Shown here piece after piece: positions 17,787 through 26,591 of a stretch of 64,000 bases of DNA (position 1 is its first letter; the number at the start of each line of letters is the position of its first letter). Origin of the DNA: Stenotrophomonas sp. ASS1. GTDB lineage: Bacteria; Pseudomonadota; Gammaproteobacteria; Xanthomonadales; Xanthomonadaceae. Location of the stretch: NCBI RefSeq assembly GCF_004346925.1, contig NZ_CP031167.1, positions 2,686,001 to 2,750,000 on the forward strand, given 5' to 3'. A program made the translations under genes and the position numbers. The notes beneath the pieces were generated by a model. The model was not told the origin of the DNA, did no database searches, and saw only the letters and a list, made by a program, of their open reading frames with translations.

Positions 17787-18197
17787 ATGAACATTGGACA
17801 ACTGGCCCGTCAGGCGGGCGTGCCGATCGATACGGTCCGCTATTACGAACGGCAGCAGCTGCTGCCGACGGCGGCGCGCTCGGCGGGGGGTTACCGCATC
17901 TTCGGCGAGCCGGATCTGCGCCGGCTGCGCTTCATCCGCCGCGCCAAGGCACTGGGCTTCAGCCTGGAGGAAATCGGAGAACTGCTCGCGCTCAGTGATC
18001 ACCACCAGCAGGACATGGGCAGCGTGCGTGACACCGCGCAGGCCCGCCTGCAGGACATCACACAACGGATGGCCGAACTGCAGCGCATGCACATCGCGCT
18101 GTCGCAGCTGGTCGACGCCTGCCCCGGCCATGGCGCGCTGGACCAGTGCCCGATCCTGGCCGCTCTGACCGACGACACTACGGCCGCAGGCGACTGA
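17787..18197 (+). CDS. MerR-family heavy-metal-responsive regulator
   Basis: A 136-residue MerR regulator. The winged helix-turn-helix is MNIGQLARQAGVPIDTVRYYE with RQQLLP; a dimerisation helix follows; the C-terminal loop CPGHGALDQCPIL holds two cysteines as in CueR/CadR/PbrR proteins. It probably senses a thiophilic metal (Cu, Cd, Zn or Pb). The Cys-x8-Cys spacing is one residue longer than the CueR loop I recall. ATG 17787 gives the canonical start. No metal pump or chaperone gene lies next to it, so its regulon is elsewhere. Confidence 0.9.
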   Translation: MNIGQLARQAGVPIDTVRYYERQQLLPTAARSAGGYRIFGEPDLRRLRFIRRAKALGFSLEEIGELLALSDHHQQDMGSVRDTAQARLQDITQRMAELQRMHIALSQLVDACPGHGALDQCPILAALTDDTTAAGD

Positions 18198-18239
18198 CAT
18201 CGGCTTCGCAACACGCGTGAAGAAAAGTGCAACAAATGC

Positions 18240-18268
18240 TTGCCAACCCCCTGGGGCAAGGCTATTAT
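18240..18268 (+). promoter_or_regulatory. Promoter of first tRNA-Ala/tRNA-Glu pair
   Basis: TTGCCA (18240-18245), a 17-base spacer and TATTAT (18263-18268) precede the first tRNA-Ala by 18 bases. This is a good sigma-70 match for a stable-RNA promoter. Confidence 0.7.
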
Positions 18269-18286
18269 TTCGCTCCTCAGCGACGT

Positions 18287-18362
18287 GGGGCCATAGCTCA
18301 GCTGGGAGAGCGCCTGCATGGCATGCAGGAGGTCAGCGGTTCGATCCCGCTTGGCTCCACCA
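18287..18362 (+). tRNA. tRNA-Ala (GGC), copy 1
   Basis: 76-nt cloverleaf. Acceptor GGGGCCA pairs with TGGCTCC (one G-T), the anticodon arm is CCTGC-ATGGCAT-GCAGG with GGC in the loop centre, the T arm is GGTTCGATCC, and CCA is encoded. It is identical to the copies at 18678 and 18925. Confidence 0.97.
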
Positions 18363-18416
18363 ATCTTTCGGCATTAGGCCGTCGAAAGGTCGCTAAAGAA
18401 CATTGATGAGAATTGC

Positions 18417-18492
18417 GTCCCCATCGTCTAGAGGCCTAGGACATCACCCTTTCACGGTGGCGACCGGGGTTCGAATCCCCGTGGGGACGCCA
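18417..18492 (+). tRNA. tRNA-Glu (TTC), copy 1
   Basis: 76-nt cloverleaf. Acceptor GTCCCCA pairs with TGGGGAC, the anticodon loop CTTTCAC has TTC in the centre, the T arm is GGGGTTCGAATCCCC, and CCA is encoded. It is identical to the copies at 18803 and 19048. Confidence 0.97.
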
Positions 18493-18510
18493 CTCATCAC
18501 GAACAACGAG

Positions 18511-18537
18511 GACCCGGCCGATAACCGGGTCTTTTTT
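18511..18537 (+). terminator. Rho-independent terminator after first tRNA pair
   Basis: GACCCGG / CCGGGTC stem with loop CCGATAA, followed by six T. It ends the first Ala-Glu unit, so the later two pairs need their own promoter. Confidence 0.8.
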
Positions 18538-18631
18538 GTTCACCGCCTACCGGCATTCAGGTTGTGGCGTTGCGGTTCCCCTGCCCTCGTGGTCGCGGTT
18601 GAACCGGAACGAAAAAAGCTCAAAAAAAAGC

Positions 18632-18660
18632 TTCCACAAACGTGAACACGCAGGTATGAT
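18632..18660 (+). promoter_or_regulatory. Promoter of second and third tRNA pairs
   Basis: TTCCAC (18632-18637), a 17-base spacer and TATGAT (18655-18660), 17 bases before the second tRNA-Ala. An A-rich stretch upstream (18612-18630) could serve as an UP element. Confidence 0.6.
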
Positions 18661-18677
18661 AGGCGGCTCGGTAACAC

Positions 18678-18753
18678 GGGGCCATAGCTCAGCTGGGAGA
18701 GCGCCTGCATGGCATGCAGGAGGTCAGCGGTTCGATCCCGCTTGGCTCCACCA
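18678..18753 (+). tRNA. tRNA-Ala (GGC), copy 2
   Basis: Identical in sequence to the first tRNA-Ala, anticodon GGC, CCA encoded. It follows its own promoter; no terminator is seen between it and the pair downstream. Confidence 0.97.
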
Positions 18754-18802
18754 CTTTCGACATTAGGCCGTCGAAGGTTCTACAACTTGAAGTTTTTCGT
18801 GC

Positions 18803-18878
18803 GTCCCCATCGTCTAGAGGCCTAGGACATCACCCTTTCACGGTGGCGACCGGGGTTCGAATCCCCGTGGGGACGCCA
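18803..18878 (+). tRNA. tRNA-Glu (TTC), copy 2
   Basis: Identical to the first tRNA-Glu, anticodon TTC, CCA encoded. The 49-base spacer before it (TCGACATTAGGCCGTCGAAGG hairpin) is nearly the same as the spacer of the third pair. Confidence 0.97.
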
Positions 18879-18924
18879 GTTTCAAAACGGACTCTGCTCC
18901 CGGCAGATCATCCGGAGTTTCATT

Positions 18925-19000
18925 GGGGCCATAGCTCAGCTGGGAGAGCGCCTGCATGGCATGCAGGAGGTCAGCGGTTCGATCCCGCTTGGCTCCACCA
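18925..19000 (+). tRNA. tRNA-Ala (GGC), copy 3
   Basis: Third identical tRNA-Ala, anticodon GGC, CCA encoded, 46 bases after the second tRNA-Glu. Confidence 0.97.
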
Positions 19001-19047
19001 CTTCGACATTAGGCCGTCGAAGGATCTACAACTTGAAGTTTTCGTGC

Positions 19048-19123
19048 GTCCCCATCGTCTAGAGGCCTAGGACATCACCCTTTCACGGTGGCGACCGGGG
19101 TTCGAATCCCCGTGGGGACGCCA
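19048..19123 (+). tRNA. tRNA-Glu (TTC), copy 3
   Basis: Third identical tRNA-Glu, anticodon TTC, CCA encoded. The array ends just downstream with a strong terminator. Confidence 0.97.
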
Positions 19124-19130
19124 ATTCTTT

Positions 19131-19157
19131 AAAACCCCGGCTTCGGCCGGGGTTTTT
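19131..19157 (+). terminator. Terminator of the tRNA array
   Basis: AAAACCCCGGC-TTCG-GCCGGGGTTTTT: a GC-rich stem capped by a stable TTCG tetraloop and followed by T. It closes the tRNA cluster. Confidence 0.9.
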
Positions 19158-19185
19158 CTTTGCCTGTGATTCCTGGGAAGGCCCT

Positions 19186-19268
19186 ATCCACGCATGGCGC
19201 GGATCTACTGCAGGGCCGGGATGGATCCGGCGGCCGGTTGGCCCAGTAGATCCACGCCATGCGTGGAT
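19186..19268. repeat. REP pair, GTAGATCC variant (inverted)
   Basis: ATCCACGCATGGCGCGGATC followed by TAC (19186-19208) faces GTAGATCCACGCCATGCGTG followed by GAT (19246-19268), separated by 37 bases. Both end in the GTAG tetranucleotide typical of these repeats. A single unit of the same variant is at 49079. Confidence 0.8.
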
Positions 19269-19288
19269 GGCTTCAACTCGGCCACACC

Positions 19289-19705
19289 TCAGAACCGGCG
19301 ATACATCCCGATCGATGCAGGTGCGGTGGGTGCGAAACCAAACTGCGCGTACAACCGGTGCGCTTCACCATCCGCCAGAAGGCTGACGTATGCCGACGGC
19401 GGCAGGTTCGCCTGCATCCAGCCCTCCAGGCGACGCATCACTTCCTTGCCCAGGCCCTGCCCCTGCAGGCGCGGCAACACAGCGATATCGCAGACCTGCA
19501 GGTGGCAGCCCCCATCGCCGACGATGCGCCCCATCGCCACCAGCTCGTTACCCTGGTAGGCACACACGCCATACAGGGTATTGGGCAGCGCGCGTGCCGC
19601 CGCCTCCTGGCTCTTGGCACTGAGGCCCGCCAGCACACGCAGCTGGCAATAGTCTTCGACCGTGGGCACGGCGTCGCGGAACTGGCAGGCGACGGAATCA
19701 TTCAT
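19289..19705 (-). CDS. GNAT-family N-acetyltransferase
   Basis: A 138-residue single-domain GNAT. Strand 4 and the acetyl-CoA pyrophosphate loop are visible in VCDIAVLPRLQGQGLGKEV (Q-x-x-G-x-G), and the C-terminal region has LYAQFGFAPTAP. The substrate is unknown. It lies between the tRNA array and the SRAP gene, reading toward the former; the REP pair sits just past its stop. Confidence 0.85.
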   Translation of the reverse strand: MNDSVACQFRDAVPTVEDYCQLRVLAGLSAKSQEAAARALPNTLYGVCAYQGNELVAMGRIVGDGGCHLQVCDIAVLPRLQGQGLGKEVMRRLEGWMQANLPPSAYVSLLADGEAHRLYAQFGFAPTAPASIGMYRRF

Positions 19706-19782
19706 GCGCTATCTCCCTGTAGGTCGGGCTATCCTGCCTCATCCATGTCGCAGCTGCTGCGACCCACGCCCGCAGAGTTCCC

Positions 19783-20739
19783 ATGTGCTATTCCGCCCTC
19801 ATCCGCGCCGACTACGCCAAGCTGGTGCGCGAGTTCGGCGCCATCCTGTCGCTGGAAGAATTCGCGGAGCTGTACGCGCACGATCCTGGCAAGAAGCGCC
19901 CCAGAACTCCCAAGGCGATGGATGACGGCTTCGCCGGCGCGCGCACCGAGCAGGGCCGCGACATCGTCGCGAAAATCCAGCAGTGGCATGCGCAGGAACG
20001 CCAGGATCTGGAAGCGGAGCTGGCCCGCCAGCGCGAGCGACGCGATATTGCCAATGCCACGCTGGCGACCCGCCCCACCCAGAAGGCACGCAACGACCTG
20101 CGCGTGGCCGGCAACCGCATCGATCGTGCGCAGGCTCGGCTGGAAGACCTGCACCGGGTGCAGCTGCTGCCGCGCGACAACCGTATTTTCCCCGGTACCT
20201 ACGCACCGGTGATGGTCGGCGAGGGCGGCAAACGTGTGATCAAGCCAATGCGCTACCAGTGCCGGCTGCCGGACAAGCCTGCGCGCAACGACATCCTCTA
20301 TCCCGGCACCTACAACGCGCGGCGCGACAGCCTGGAAGGCTATTGGCGCGGTGCATTCGGGCTGCGCCACGGCGTGGTGGTGGTGCAGGCGTTCTATGAG
20401 CATGTGCCACGCCATGCCATCGCCGGCCATACACTGGGTGCCGATGAGAAGGATCAGGACGTGGTGCTGGAGTTCCGGCCCGATCCCCCGCGCGACCTGC
20501 TGCTGGCCTGCCTGTGGGCGGAATGGGAAGGACCGGAAGGTCGCCTCCTGTCATTTGCCACGATCACCGACACGCCTCCGCACGACGTCGCCGCTGCGGG
20601 CCATGACCGCGGCGTCGTTCCCATCCGCAAGGAACACCTCGATGCCTGGCTCAATCCCGATCCGGATGACCTGGCGCGGCAGTACCGCATCCTCGACGAC
20701 CGCGAGGAGATCCGCTACGTATACGAAGAAGCGGGCTGA
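19783..20739 (+). CDS. SRAP (HMCES/YedK) DNA-crosslink-shielding protein with inserted helical segment
   Basis: SOS response-associated peptidase family: Cys2 after the initiator Met forms a thiazolidine link to abasic sites in single-stranded DNA. Conserved parts are MCYSALIR at the start, YNAR (Asn178), FYEH (Glu206) and GHDRGVVPI (His274). At 318 residues it is about 90 longer than E. coli YedK. The extra part is a charged, probably coiled-coil stretch around residues 55-128 (IVAKIQQWHAQERQDLEAEL) between the N-terminal strand and the active-site Asn. No LexA box is obvious upstream. Confidence 0.88.
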   Translation: MCYSALIRADYAKLVREFGAILSLEEFAELYAHDPGKKRPRTPKAMDDGFAGARTEQGRDIVAKIQQWHAQERQDLEAELARQRERRDIANATLATRPTQKARNDLRVAGNRIDRAQARLEDLHRVQLLPRDNRIFPGTYAPVMVGEGGKRVIKPMRYQCRLPDKPARNDILYPGTYNARRDSLEGYWRGAFGLRHGVVVVQAFYEHVPRHAIAGHTLGADEKDQDVVLEFRPDPPRDLLLACLWAEWEGPEGRLLSFATITDTPPHDVAAAGHDRGVVPIRKEHLDAWLNPDPDDLARQYRILDDREEIRYVYEEAG

Positions 20740-20758
20740 ACACCGCGCACAGATGAAA

Positions 20759-20778
20759 AACCCCGCCTGGGCGGGGTT
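20759..20778. terminator. Bidirectional terminator
   Basis: AACCCCGCCTGGGCGGGGTT, preceded by AAAA. It serves the SRAP gene and also lies downstream of the facing small-protein gene. Confidence 0.75.
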
Positions 20779-20784
20779 CATGGA

Positions 20785-20982
20785 TCAGGGATTGCCGCCG
20801 CACATCGCCTCTTCGCAGAAGGCCTGTTCCTGCAGGCATTGTTCGACCTCTCCACCCCGCGCGATGCAGCTCTTGTAGAGCTGGAAACAGGGCTGGCCAC
20901 ACCACGCGGCAGAGGCCGTACCACCGAAGACCGCCATCGAAAGGACACCCGCAGCAACCATGCGCTTGATCCACTTCTTCAT
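20785..20982 (-). CDS. Small secreted six-cysteine protein
   Basis: A 65-residue precursor with a signal peptide (MKKWIKRMVAAGVLSMAVFG, cut near TASA) and a mature part of about 40 residues. The mature part holds six cysteines (positions 28, 32, 39, 49, 56, 61), suggesting three disulfides in the periplasm. AAGGAGAG lies four bases before the start, which supports this ATG over one 23 codons upstream. I do not recognise the family; the Cys pattern hints at a helical hairpin. It is followed by a terminator. Confidence 0.75.
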   Translation of the reverse strand: MKKWIKRMVAAGVLSMAVFGGTASAAWCGQPCFQLYKSCIARGGEVEQCLQEQAFCEEAMCGGNP

Positions 20983-21051
20983 GCCACTCTCCTTGTAGGC
21001 CTGAGCATTCAGGCCCGGGCAGGATACGCCCACCGCTTCAGCACGCGCCAA

Positions 21052-21432
21052 TCAAGCGCTGGCGCTGGCGCGGCCCACTGCGCGTACCAGCGCCTGGCTC
21101 AGCTCTGCCGAGAGATAGGGCTTGACCAGCAGCACGCCGGCCAGCATCGGCTCGGGCAGCTGCTCGGCCTGCATCCCGGTGGCCAGCACGAACGGCACCC
21201 CGCGCGCCGACAGTGCCGCAGCCACCGGCTCGCTGGTCTCATTGCGGGCCAGGCGGTAGTCGAGCAGGGCCACGTCCGGGGTCGACGCCTGCAGCAGGCG
21301 CAGCGCTTCAGCCACGCTCGCGGCCAGCCCCACCACCGTCGCACCGGCATGCACCAGCTGCATCTGCAGCAGTGCGGCACTCATCTCGTCGTTCTCGACC
21401 ACCAGCACCCTCAGGTCCTGCAACACTGTCAT
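21052..21432 (-). CDS. Single-domain response regulator receiver
   Basis: A 126-residue CheY-like receiver without output domain. The phospho-acceptor is Asp58 (VALLDYRL), the acidic pocket is END at residues 13-15, the switch Thr is Thr85 and the conserved Lys is Lys104 (LLVKPY). No histidine kinase is adjacent. It may act as a phosphate sink or through protein contact. The preceding gene in transcription order is tRNA-Leu on the other strand. Confidence 0.88.
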   Translation of the reverse strand: MTVLQDLRVLVVENDEMSAALLQMQLVHAGATVVGLAASVAEALRLLQASTPDVALLDYRLARNETSEPVAAALSARGVPFVLATGMQAEQLPEPMLAGVLLVKPYLSAELSQALVRAVGRASASA

Positions 21433-21564
21433 CGGCTACCGCTCCTGGAGGCATTCAAGCCGCCGCAGTATAGCCATGACAGGGCCGAAGCCGACAGGAC
21501 GCGCCCCGATCGGCCTCCCCACTATGAAAGCCATGCCGACCTCGGTTACACTCGCACGCTGCCT

Positions 21565-21650
21565 GCCGGTGTGGCGGAATGGTATACGCAGCTGACTCAA
21601 AATCAGCCGGGGGTGACCCCATGAAGGTTCGAGTCCTTTCACCGGCACCA
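21565..21650 (+). tRNA. tRNA-Leu (CAA)
   Basis: 86-nt class II tRNA with a long variable arm (GGGGGTGACCCC). Acceptor GCCGGTG pairs with CACCGGC, the anticodon stem GCTGA/TCAGC encloses CTCAAAA with anticodon CAA, and CCA is encoded. Confidence 0.95.
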
Positions 21651-21658
21651 CTGCATCA

Positions 21659-21684
21659 AAGGCCAGGTCACCGACCTGGCCTTT
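21659..21684 (+). terminator. Terminator of tRNA-Leu
   Basis: AAGGCCAGGTC-ACC-GACCTGGCCTTTT: perfect stem with a T-run, nine bases after the tRNA. Confidence 0.88.
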
Positions 21685-21720
21685 TGCATTTTCAGGGCCC
21701 GTGCGCCGACACTGGCGACG

Positions 21721-22263
21721 ATGCCAACGCCCGCCCTGCCCACGCTCCCTGCCACCCTGCCCGCACGGCTGCGTCCACTGCACGTGGATGATGCTGCCGC
21801 CTGGGCCGGCTATCTCTCGCTGCCGGGCGTGACCGAGCACACCAGCTGGGGCGACGTTTCCGAAAGAGCACTGCGCTGCCAGATCGCCGGTTACCTGCCC
21901 ACGGCAACGGACCAGCGCTGGGCGCTGGTGGGCGCCGACAGCCAGCTGATCGGCACCGTTGGCCTGAACGGAATCGACCTGTCGCATGGCCGCGGCGAAC
22001 TTGCCTATGATCTCGATCCGCGCTGGCAGGGTCAGGGACTGGCCACGCACGCAGCACGCGCGGTGCTCGAATGGGGCCATGCCGCACTCGCCCTGGTCCG
22101 AATCCAGGCGACTGTCCTGGACAGCAACGCCCGCTCGATCGCCGTGCTGGAACGCCTCGGCATGCAGCGCGAAGGCCTGCTGCGCGCTTACCGGCGGGTT
22201 CGAGGACAGCCCCGTGACTTCTGGATGTACGCCCGCGTCGAAGGCTCCGCGTCACCATGCTGA
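21721..22263 (+). CDS. RimJ/RimL-type GNAT acetyltransferase
   Basis: A 180-residue acetyltransferase of the ribosomal-protein-type GNAT group. It shows LRPLHVDDAAAWAGYLSLPG at the N-terminus, the acetyl-CoA loop RWQGQGLATHAARAVLEWG, and the terminal SIAVLERLGMQREGLLR block with a DFWMYARV ending. The target may be a protein N-terminus or a small amine. It stands alone between the tRNA-Leu terminator and the diguanylate cyclase gene. Confidence 0.87.
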   Translation: MPTPALPTLPATLPARLRPLHVDDAAAWAGYLSLPGVTEHTSWGDVSERALRCQIAGYLPTATDQRWALVGADSQLIGTVGLNGIDLSHGRGELAYDLDPRWQGQGLATHAARAVLEWGHAALALVRIQATVLDSNARSIAVLERLGMQREGLLRAYRRVRGQPRDFWMYARVEGSASPC

Positions 22264-22378
22264 AACACAACTGCGACTTCCGGCAAGCTTCGAAATAGAC
22301 GCAGCGCACACTTTTCTTGCAAGCCACACGTGCTTCTGCCTATCGTGATCCCAGCCGGAGCTGGGGGCGGGGGAATGC

Positions 22379-23815
22379 ATGACGTTGCGTGCGGCACTGT
22401 TTTTTCTGGTCACGCACGCGCTCGTCATTGCCTTTGTTGGCCCGCAGGACCCGGTCGGCTCCTACCTGATGCTGATCACCGCCCCGTTGCTGGCTGCACT
22501 GGCCTGCGTGCGGCGTGCACGTGACAGCCGCCAGGCGGCCTGCAAATGGCGGACGCTGGGCGCTGCCGTGGGCCTGTTCTCGCTGGCCCTGCTCGCCCTG
22601 CTGTACCGCAATGTGGCCGGCCTCGATCCTGCGCAGATGACCGTGTCTTCGCTGATCCTGTACGTGTTCTACCGCATCCCCCTGACCTACGTGGCCGCCA
22701 GCCCGGGCGGCGGCAACCGCTGCATCCGCGCGGTGGACCTGCTGATCATCGCACTGCTGTGGCTGCTGTACTTCGGGCACACGCGGGCGATGGCGCATTT
22801 CAACGCCGCATTGTGGACGCAGTGCCTGAACGCCATGAGCAACCTACAGAACAGCCTGGTGTTCTGCTTCGCGCTGATCCGCTTCCTGGCCGAGGACAAT
22901 CCCGACCGCCGCGATTTTTTCCGGACACTTGCGATCTACGCGCTGGGCTACTTCCTGCTGGCGTTCTACATCAACACCTGCCAGCCGCAGCTGCCTGACG
23001 GCAACTGGGGGGACCTGCTGATCAGCGGACTGTTCGTGATGCTGGCCGTCATGGCCGCCAGCAAGCGCCGCTATCCGGCGGTGGAGGTATCGCGCAGCCT
23101 GCGCCGCATCGTCGACGCCGGCGTGCCGTTGATGCTGCCCTTGCTGCTGATGATGGTGGCGCTGCTGGTCGCGCGCCTGCAGCCCACCCTGGCCACGGTG
23201 GGCTTCATTGGTGCCATGCTCGGTTATGCCCTGCGCAGCGTGCTGAGCCAGGTGGAGATCCAGCGCCAGCGCGATGAGCTGGAAACGCTGGCGCGGCGCG
23301 ATCCGCTGACTGGGCTGGGCAACCGCCGCAGCTTCGACGAATCTCTTGGCAATGCCCGTGGCCGCGCACGCCGCCAGGGACTCGGGCTGGCGGTACTGAT
23401 GATCGACATCGACCACTTCAAACGGCTCAATGACACCTATGGCCATCCGGAGGGCGATCGTCGCCTGCAGTCGGTCGCCGCCATTCTTGATGGCTGCCTG
23501 CAACGGGGTGACGATCTGCTGGCGCGCTATGGCGGCGAAGAGTTCATCGCCGCCCTGCCCTCGCCCGATGCCGCCCACGCCCTGGGCCTGGGCGAACGGC
23601 TGCGCGCTTCGGTCGAAGCCGCAGCCCTGCCCGCCCCCGAGGCCACCGTCACCATCAGCATCGGCGTGGCCTGGCAGGCACCCGGCGAAGACCGCGATCC
23701 GCGCGACCTGGTCGAACGCGCCGACCAGGCCCTGTACCGCGCCAAACATGCCGGTCGCAACTGCGTACGCGGCGACACCGATAGCAAGGAAGACCCGTCC
23801 GGTCGCCGCGCCTAG
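22379..23815 (+). CDS. Membrane-bound diguanylate cyclase
   Basis: A 478-residue protein. The N-terminal half (to about residue 290) has eight hydrophobic helices and probably forms a membrane sensor. The C-terminal GGDEF domain starts at [14 protein letters not shown] and carries GGEEF near residue 385, with an RxxD inhibitory site (RGDD) five residues before it, so product inhibition by c-di-GMP is expected. It makes c-di-GMP, which favours attachment over motility. It ends convergently with the chemoreceptor gene, sharing CTAG (23812-23815). Confidence 0.9.
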   Translation: MTLRAALFFLVTHALVIAFVGPQDPVGSYLMLITAPLLAALACVRRARDSRQAACKWRTLGAAVGLFSLALLALLYRNVAGLDPAQMTVSSLILYVFYRIPLTYVAASPGGGNRCIRAVDLLIIALLWLLYFGHTRAMAHFNAALWTQCLNAMSNLQNSLVFCFALIRFLAEDNPDRRDFFRTLAIYALGYFLLAFYINTCQPQLPDGNWGDLLISGLFVMLAVMAASKRRYPAVEVSRSLRRIVDAGVPLMLPLLLMMVALLVARLQPTLATVGFIGAMLGYALRSVLSQVEIQRQRDELETLARRDPLTGLGNRRSFDESLGNARGRARRQGLGLAVLMIDIDHFKRLNDTYGHPEGDRRLQSVAAILDGCLQRGDDLLARYGGEEFIAALPSPDAAHALGLGERLRASVEAAALPAPEATVTISIGVAWQAPGEDRDPRDLVERADQALYRAKHAGRNCVRGDTDSKEDPSGRRA

Positions 23816-25638
23816 ACCGCGTGCAGCCCCGCTGTTCCGTGCCGGTGCCCGGCCCCGCCCTGCACGCGGAAACTGGCCACGGTCTGCAGCAGCTGCGCCG
23901 ACTGCTCTTCCATGCTGCGCGCCGCCGCCGACGCCTCCTCGACCAGGGCCGCGTTCTGCTGGGTGCCCTGATCGATCAGGTCGACCGCATGATTCATCTG
24001 CTGGATATCGTCGCTCTGCTGCTGCGAGGCCGTGCTGATTTCAGTCATCAGGTCACTGACCCGGCGCACGTTGGTCACGATTTCATCCATGGTACGGCCC
24101 GCGCTCTCAACCTGCGCCGTGCCGGCGCCCACATTGGCAACCGACTCATCGATCAGGTGCTTGATCTCCTTGGCTGCGCTGGCCGAACGCTGCGACAGCT
24201 CGCGGATCTCAGTGGCGACCACGGCAAAGCCGCGGCCATGTTCACCGGCACGCGCAGCCTCCACCGCTGCGTTCAGCGCGAGAATGTTGGTCTGGAAGGC
24301 GATGCCGTCGATCACTCCGATGATGTCGACGATGCGCCGCGACGAGGCATTGATCACCGCCATCGTCTCGACCACTTCATGCACCACAGTGCCGCCTCGA
24401 GCGGCGACGTCGGCCGCTCCGCCGGCCAGCTGGCTGGCCTGGCGCGCGTTGGTGGCCGTGCGCTGCACGGTCTCGGCCAGGCCCTTCATCGACACAGCGG
24501 TTTCCTCCAGCGAGGCCGCCTGCTGCTCGGTACGCTGCGAGAGGTCGCTGTTGCCCTGTGCGATTTCGGTCGCGCCGACTGCGATGGTGTCCGCGGCGAA
24601 CTTGATCTGGCCGATGATCGCGGCCATCGCCTCGACCAGCGAATTCACGCCTTCGCACAGTTCGGCGATCGACCCGTTCTTGTCGGCGGTGGCCACGCGC
24701 CGGGTCAGATCGCCCTGCTTGGCGGCAGCCACCACCTCGCGGGTCTGCGCCACGGCGCGCTGCATGGCCTGGTTCTCGTGCACCTGCGCAGTGATGTCGG
24801 TGGCGTACTTGACGACCTTGAACGGCTTGCCATTGAGGTCCAGGATCGGGTTGTAGGATGCCTGGATCCAGACCTCGCGCCCGCCCTTGCCCAGGCGCCG
24901 ATACTGGCCGGCGTCATATTCGCCGCGCCCGAGCTTCTCCCAGAACTGGCGATACTCGACGCTGCTGCGATGCTCAGGCTCGACAAACAATGAATGGTGC
25001 TGCCCGCGCACCTCGTCCAGGCTGTAGCCGGTAGCGGCCAGGAAATTGTCATTGGCCGACAGGATGCGGCCATCCATGCTGAACTCGATCACCGCCTGCG
25101 ATTTGGCGATCGCGGCCAGTTGCCCCGCCGAGTCGGCCGCCTGCAGCTTCTGCGCGGTGATGTCGGTCGCGAACTTGACCACCTTGTACGGCCGCCCCTG
25201 GCGGTCCAGCACCGGGTTGTACGAGGCCTGGATCCAGATCTCACGCTGGCCCTTGCCGAAGCGCCGGTACTGTCCGGCGTCATATTCGCCACGCCCCAGG
25301 CGCACCCAGAAGTCGCGGTATTCCGCGCTGCGCGCCTGCTCGGGGTCGACGAACAGGGAGTGATGCTTGCCCTGGATCTCCTCCAGCCGGTAACCCATCG
25401 CCTGCAGGAAATTGTCATTGGCCCGCAGGATGGTGCCGTCGAGAGCGAACTCGATGACGGCCTGCACGCGATGCAGCGCGGCCACCTGCGCTTCCAGCTC
25501 GGTGCGGTCGGTCATCGCCGCCTCTGTGCTGGTGCGTTGCTGCGGCGCCAGCACGCCAAGCAGCGCACGCCAGGGCGACCAACGGGTATGCAGCTCGGCC
25601 GGCGCCTGCGCGCCTGCCGTGAAGCCTGGAATGAGCAT
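23812..25638 (-). CDS. Soluble PAS-PAS methyl-accepting chemotaxis protein
   Basis: A 608-residue chemoreceptor. After about 40 residues two very similar PAS domains occur in tandem (about 45-170 and 175-295); each has the [16 protein letters not shown] start, GYxLxExxGxxHSLFV, and [16 protein letters not shown] short HAMP-like linker follows, then a signalling domain with [20 protein letters not shown] (hairpin tip) and QTNILALN. No transmembrane helix is evident, so it is probably cytoplasmic or peripherally bound and senses an internal cue such as redox, perhaps with a heme or FAD PAS ligand. GAGGA lies eight bases before the start. Confidence 0.9.
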   Translation of the reverse strand: MLIPGFTAGAQAPAELHTRWSPWRALLGVLAPQQRTSTEAAMTDRTELEAQVAALHRVQAVIEFALDGTILRANDNFLQAMGYRLEEIQGKHHSLFVDPEQARSAEYRDFWVRLGRGEYDAGQYRRFGKGQREIWIQASYNPVLDRQGRPYKVVKFATDITAQKLQAADSAGQLAAIAKSQAVIEFSMDGRILSANDNFLAATGYSLDEVRGQHHSLFVEPEHRSSVEYRQFWEKLGRGEYDAGQYRRLGKGGREVWIQASYNPILDLNGKPFKVVKYATDITAQVHENQAMQRAVAQTREVVAAAKQGDLTRRVATADKNGSIAELCEGVNSLVEAMAAIIGQIKFAADTIAVGATEIAQGNSDLSQRTEQQAASLEETAVSMKGLAETVQRTATNARQASQLAGGAADVAARGGTVVHEVVETMAVINASSRRIVDIIGVIDGIAFQTNILALNAAVEAARAGEHGRGFAVVATEIRELSQRSASAAKEIKHLIDESVANVGAGTAQVESAGRTMDEIVTNVRRVSDLMTEISTASQQQSDDIQQMNHAVDLIDQGTQQNAALVEEASAAARSMEEQSAQLLQTVASFRVQGGAGHRHGTAGLHAV

Positions 25639-25893
25639 TGTCTGATCCTCGGTGTCCGGTAAGCGGTTGTGACCCGACGGGCGGGATGCCCGGCGGCAAC
25701 ATCAGTTGCCAGGGACTACAGGTGCCAACGGGCACCTCTCGAGCGACTGCCAAGAACGTCTGCTGCGGGTGCGATCGGCATCTGGAAACGGCGGAACACA
25801 CTGCGCGGACCACCCGTCGGGGGCAGCCTGGGGTCCTGCGGCGGGTGACTGGAGCGGGATCCAGAGGGAGTATCGGCGACGCCGTCGGCCGCT

Positions 25894-26448
25894 TTAGCGG
25901 GATTCCGCGACGTCCGTCGCAACTCTGTGCATTGCAGCCGGAATGCGGTAGACGATTGCCGTGTACTTCACGCCCTGCTCACGTGCCACAGCCTGCCCAC
26001 CAAGGGACTCAGCCAATGCACGGCTGGACCGGTTCCGTTCCGCCACCGGGTAGCGGAACGCAGCACAGCGCAGGCGCCCGGAGGCCGCCGACCACACCGC
26101 CGCCACTGCCTCGCGGCCATAGCCGTGCCCATGCATCACTTCTGCGATCCAGATGCCCAGTTCGGGTTCTACTTCACGGGCTCGATGCAGGCCTGCCAGG
26201 CCAAGGAATACCCCATCCCCGCGCCTGCGGATCACCAACGTGATGTCGGTCCCGTCGGCGATGGTAAGCAGCCACGTCCGCCAGACGGCAACAAACGCCT
26301 CCTTCGAGGGTGGCGGCTCGAACGCCATATAGCGGGTCAGCCCGGGTGTGATTGCCACAAATGCCTCGTCGGCGTCACCGGGCGTGAAAGGGCGGAGGTG
26401 CAGCCGCGGACTGTCGATGGTCCAGTCGTCCAATGTCATCTTCTGCAT
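25894..26448 (-). CDS. GNAT-family N-acetyltransferase
   Basis: A 184-residue acetyltransferase of the RimJ type: SPRLHLRPFTPGDADEAFVA near the N-terminus, ELGIWIAEVMHGHGYGREAV as the acetyl-CoA loop, then YPVAERNRSSRALAESLGG. The frame stays open upstream, but that part lacks family resemblance, so the start is set at ATG 26448; ATG 26439 is an alternative. It is divergent from the DUF5694-like gene (143-base gap). The substrate is unknown. Confidence 0.8.
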   Translation of the reverse strand: MQKMTLDDWTIDSPRLHLRPFTPGDADEAFVAITPGLTRYMAFEPPPSKEAFVAVWRTWLLTIADGTDITLVIRRRGDGVFLGLAGLHRAREVEPELGIWIAEVMHGHGYGREAVAAVWSAASGRLRCAAFRYPVAERNRSSRALAESLGGQAVAREQGVKYTAIVYRIPAAMHRVATDVAESR

Positions 26449-26591
26449 CGCCTGGGCATTGCGTGCAGCATCGCTCAGCAGAAGGATGCAGCTCAAGGCA
26501 GAAAGGTTTACATGACCAATGCGGGATTCCCCAGCAGGAGAAAATGACCAGCATGAAGGTCCCGCAGGATGCTTATCGACATGGAGATCGC

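Noticed and set aside
18287..19123. tRNA array as a prophage or island attachment site
   Set aside because: No integrase gene, no partial tRNA copy and no phage genes on either side; the repeats are complete functional tRNAs.
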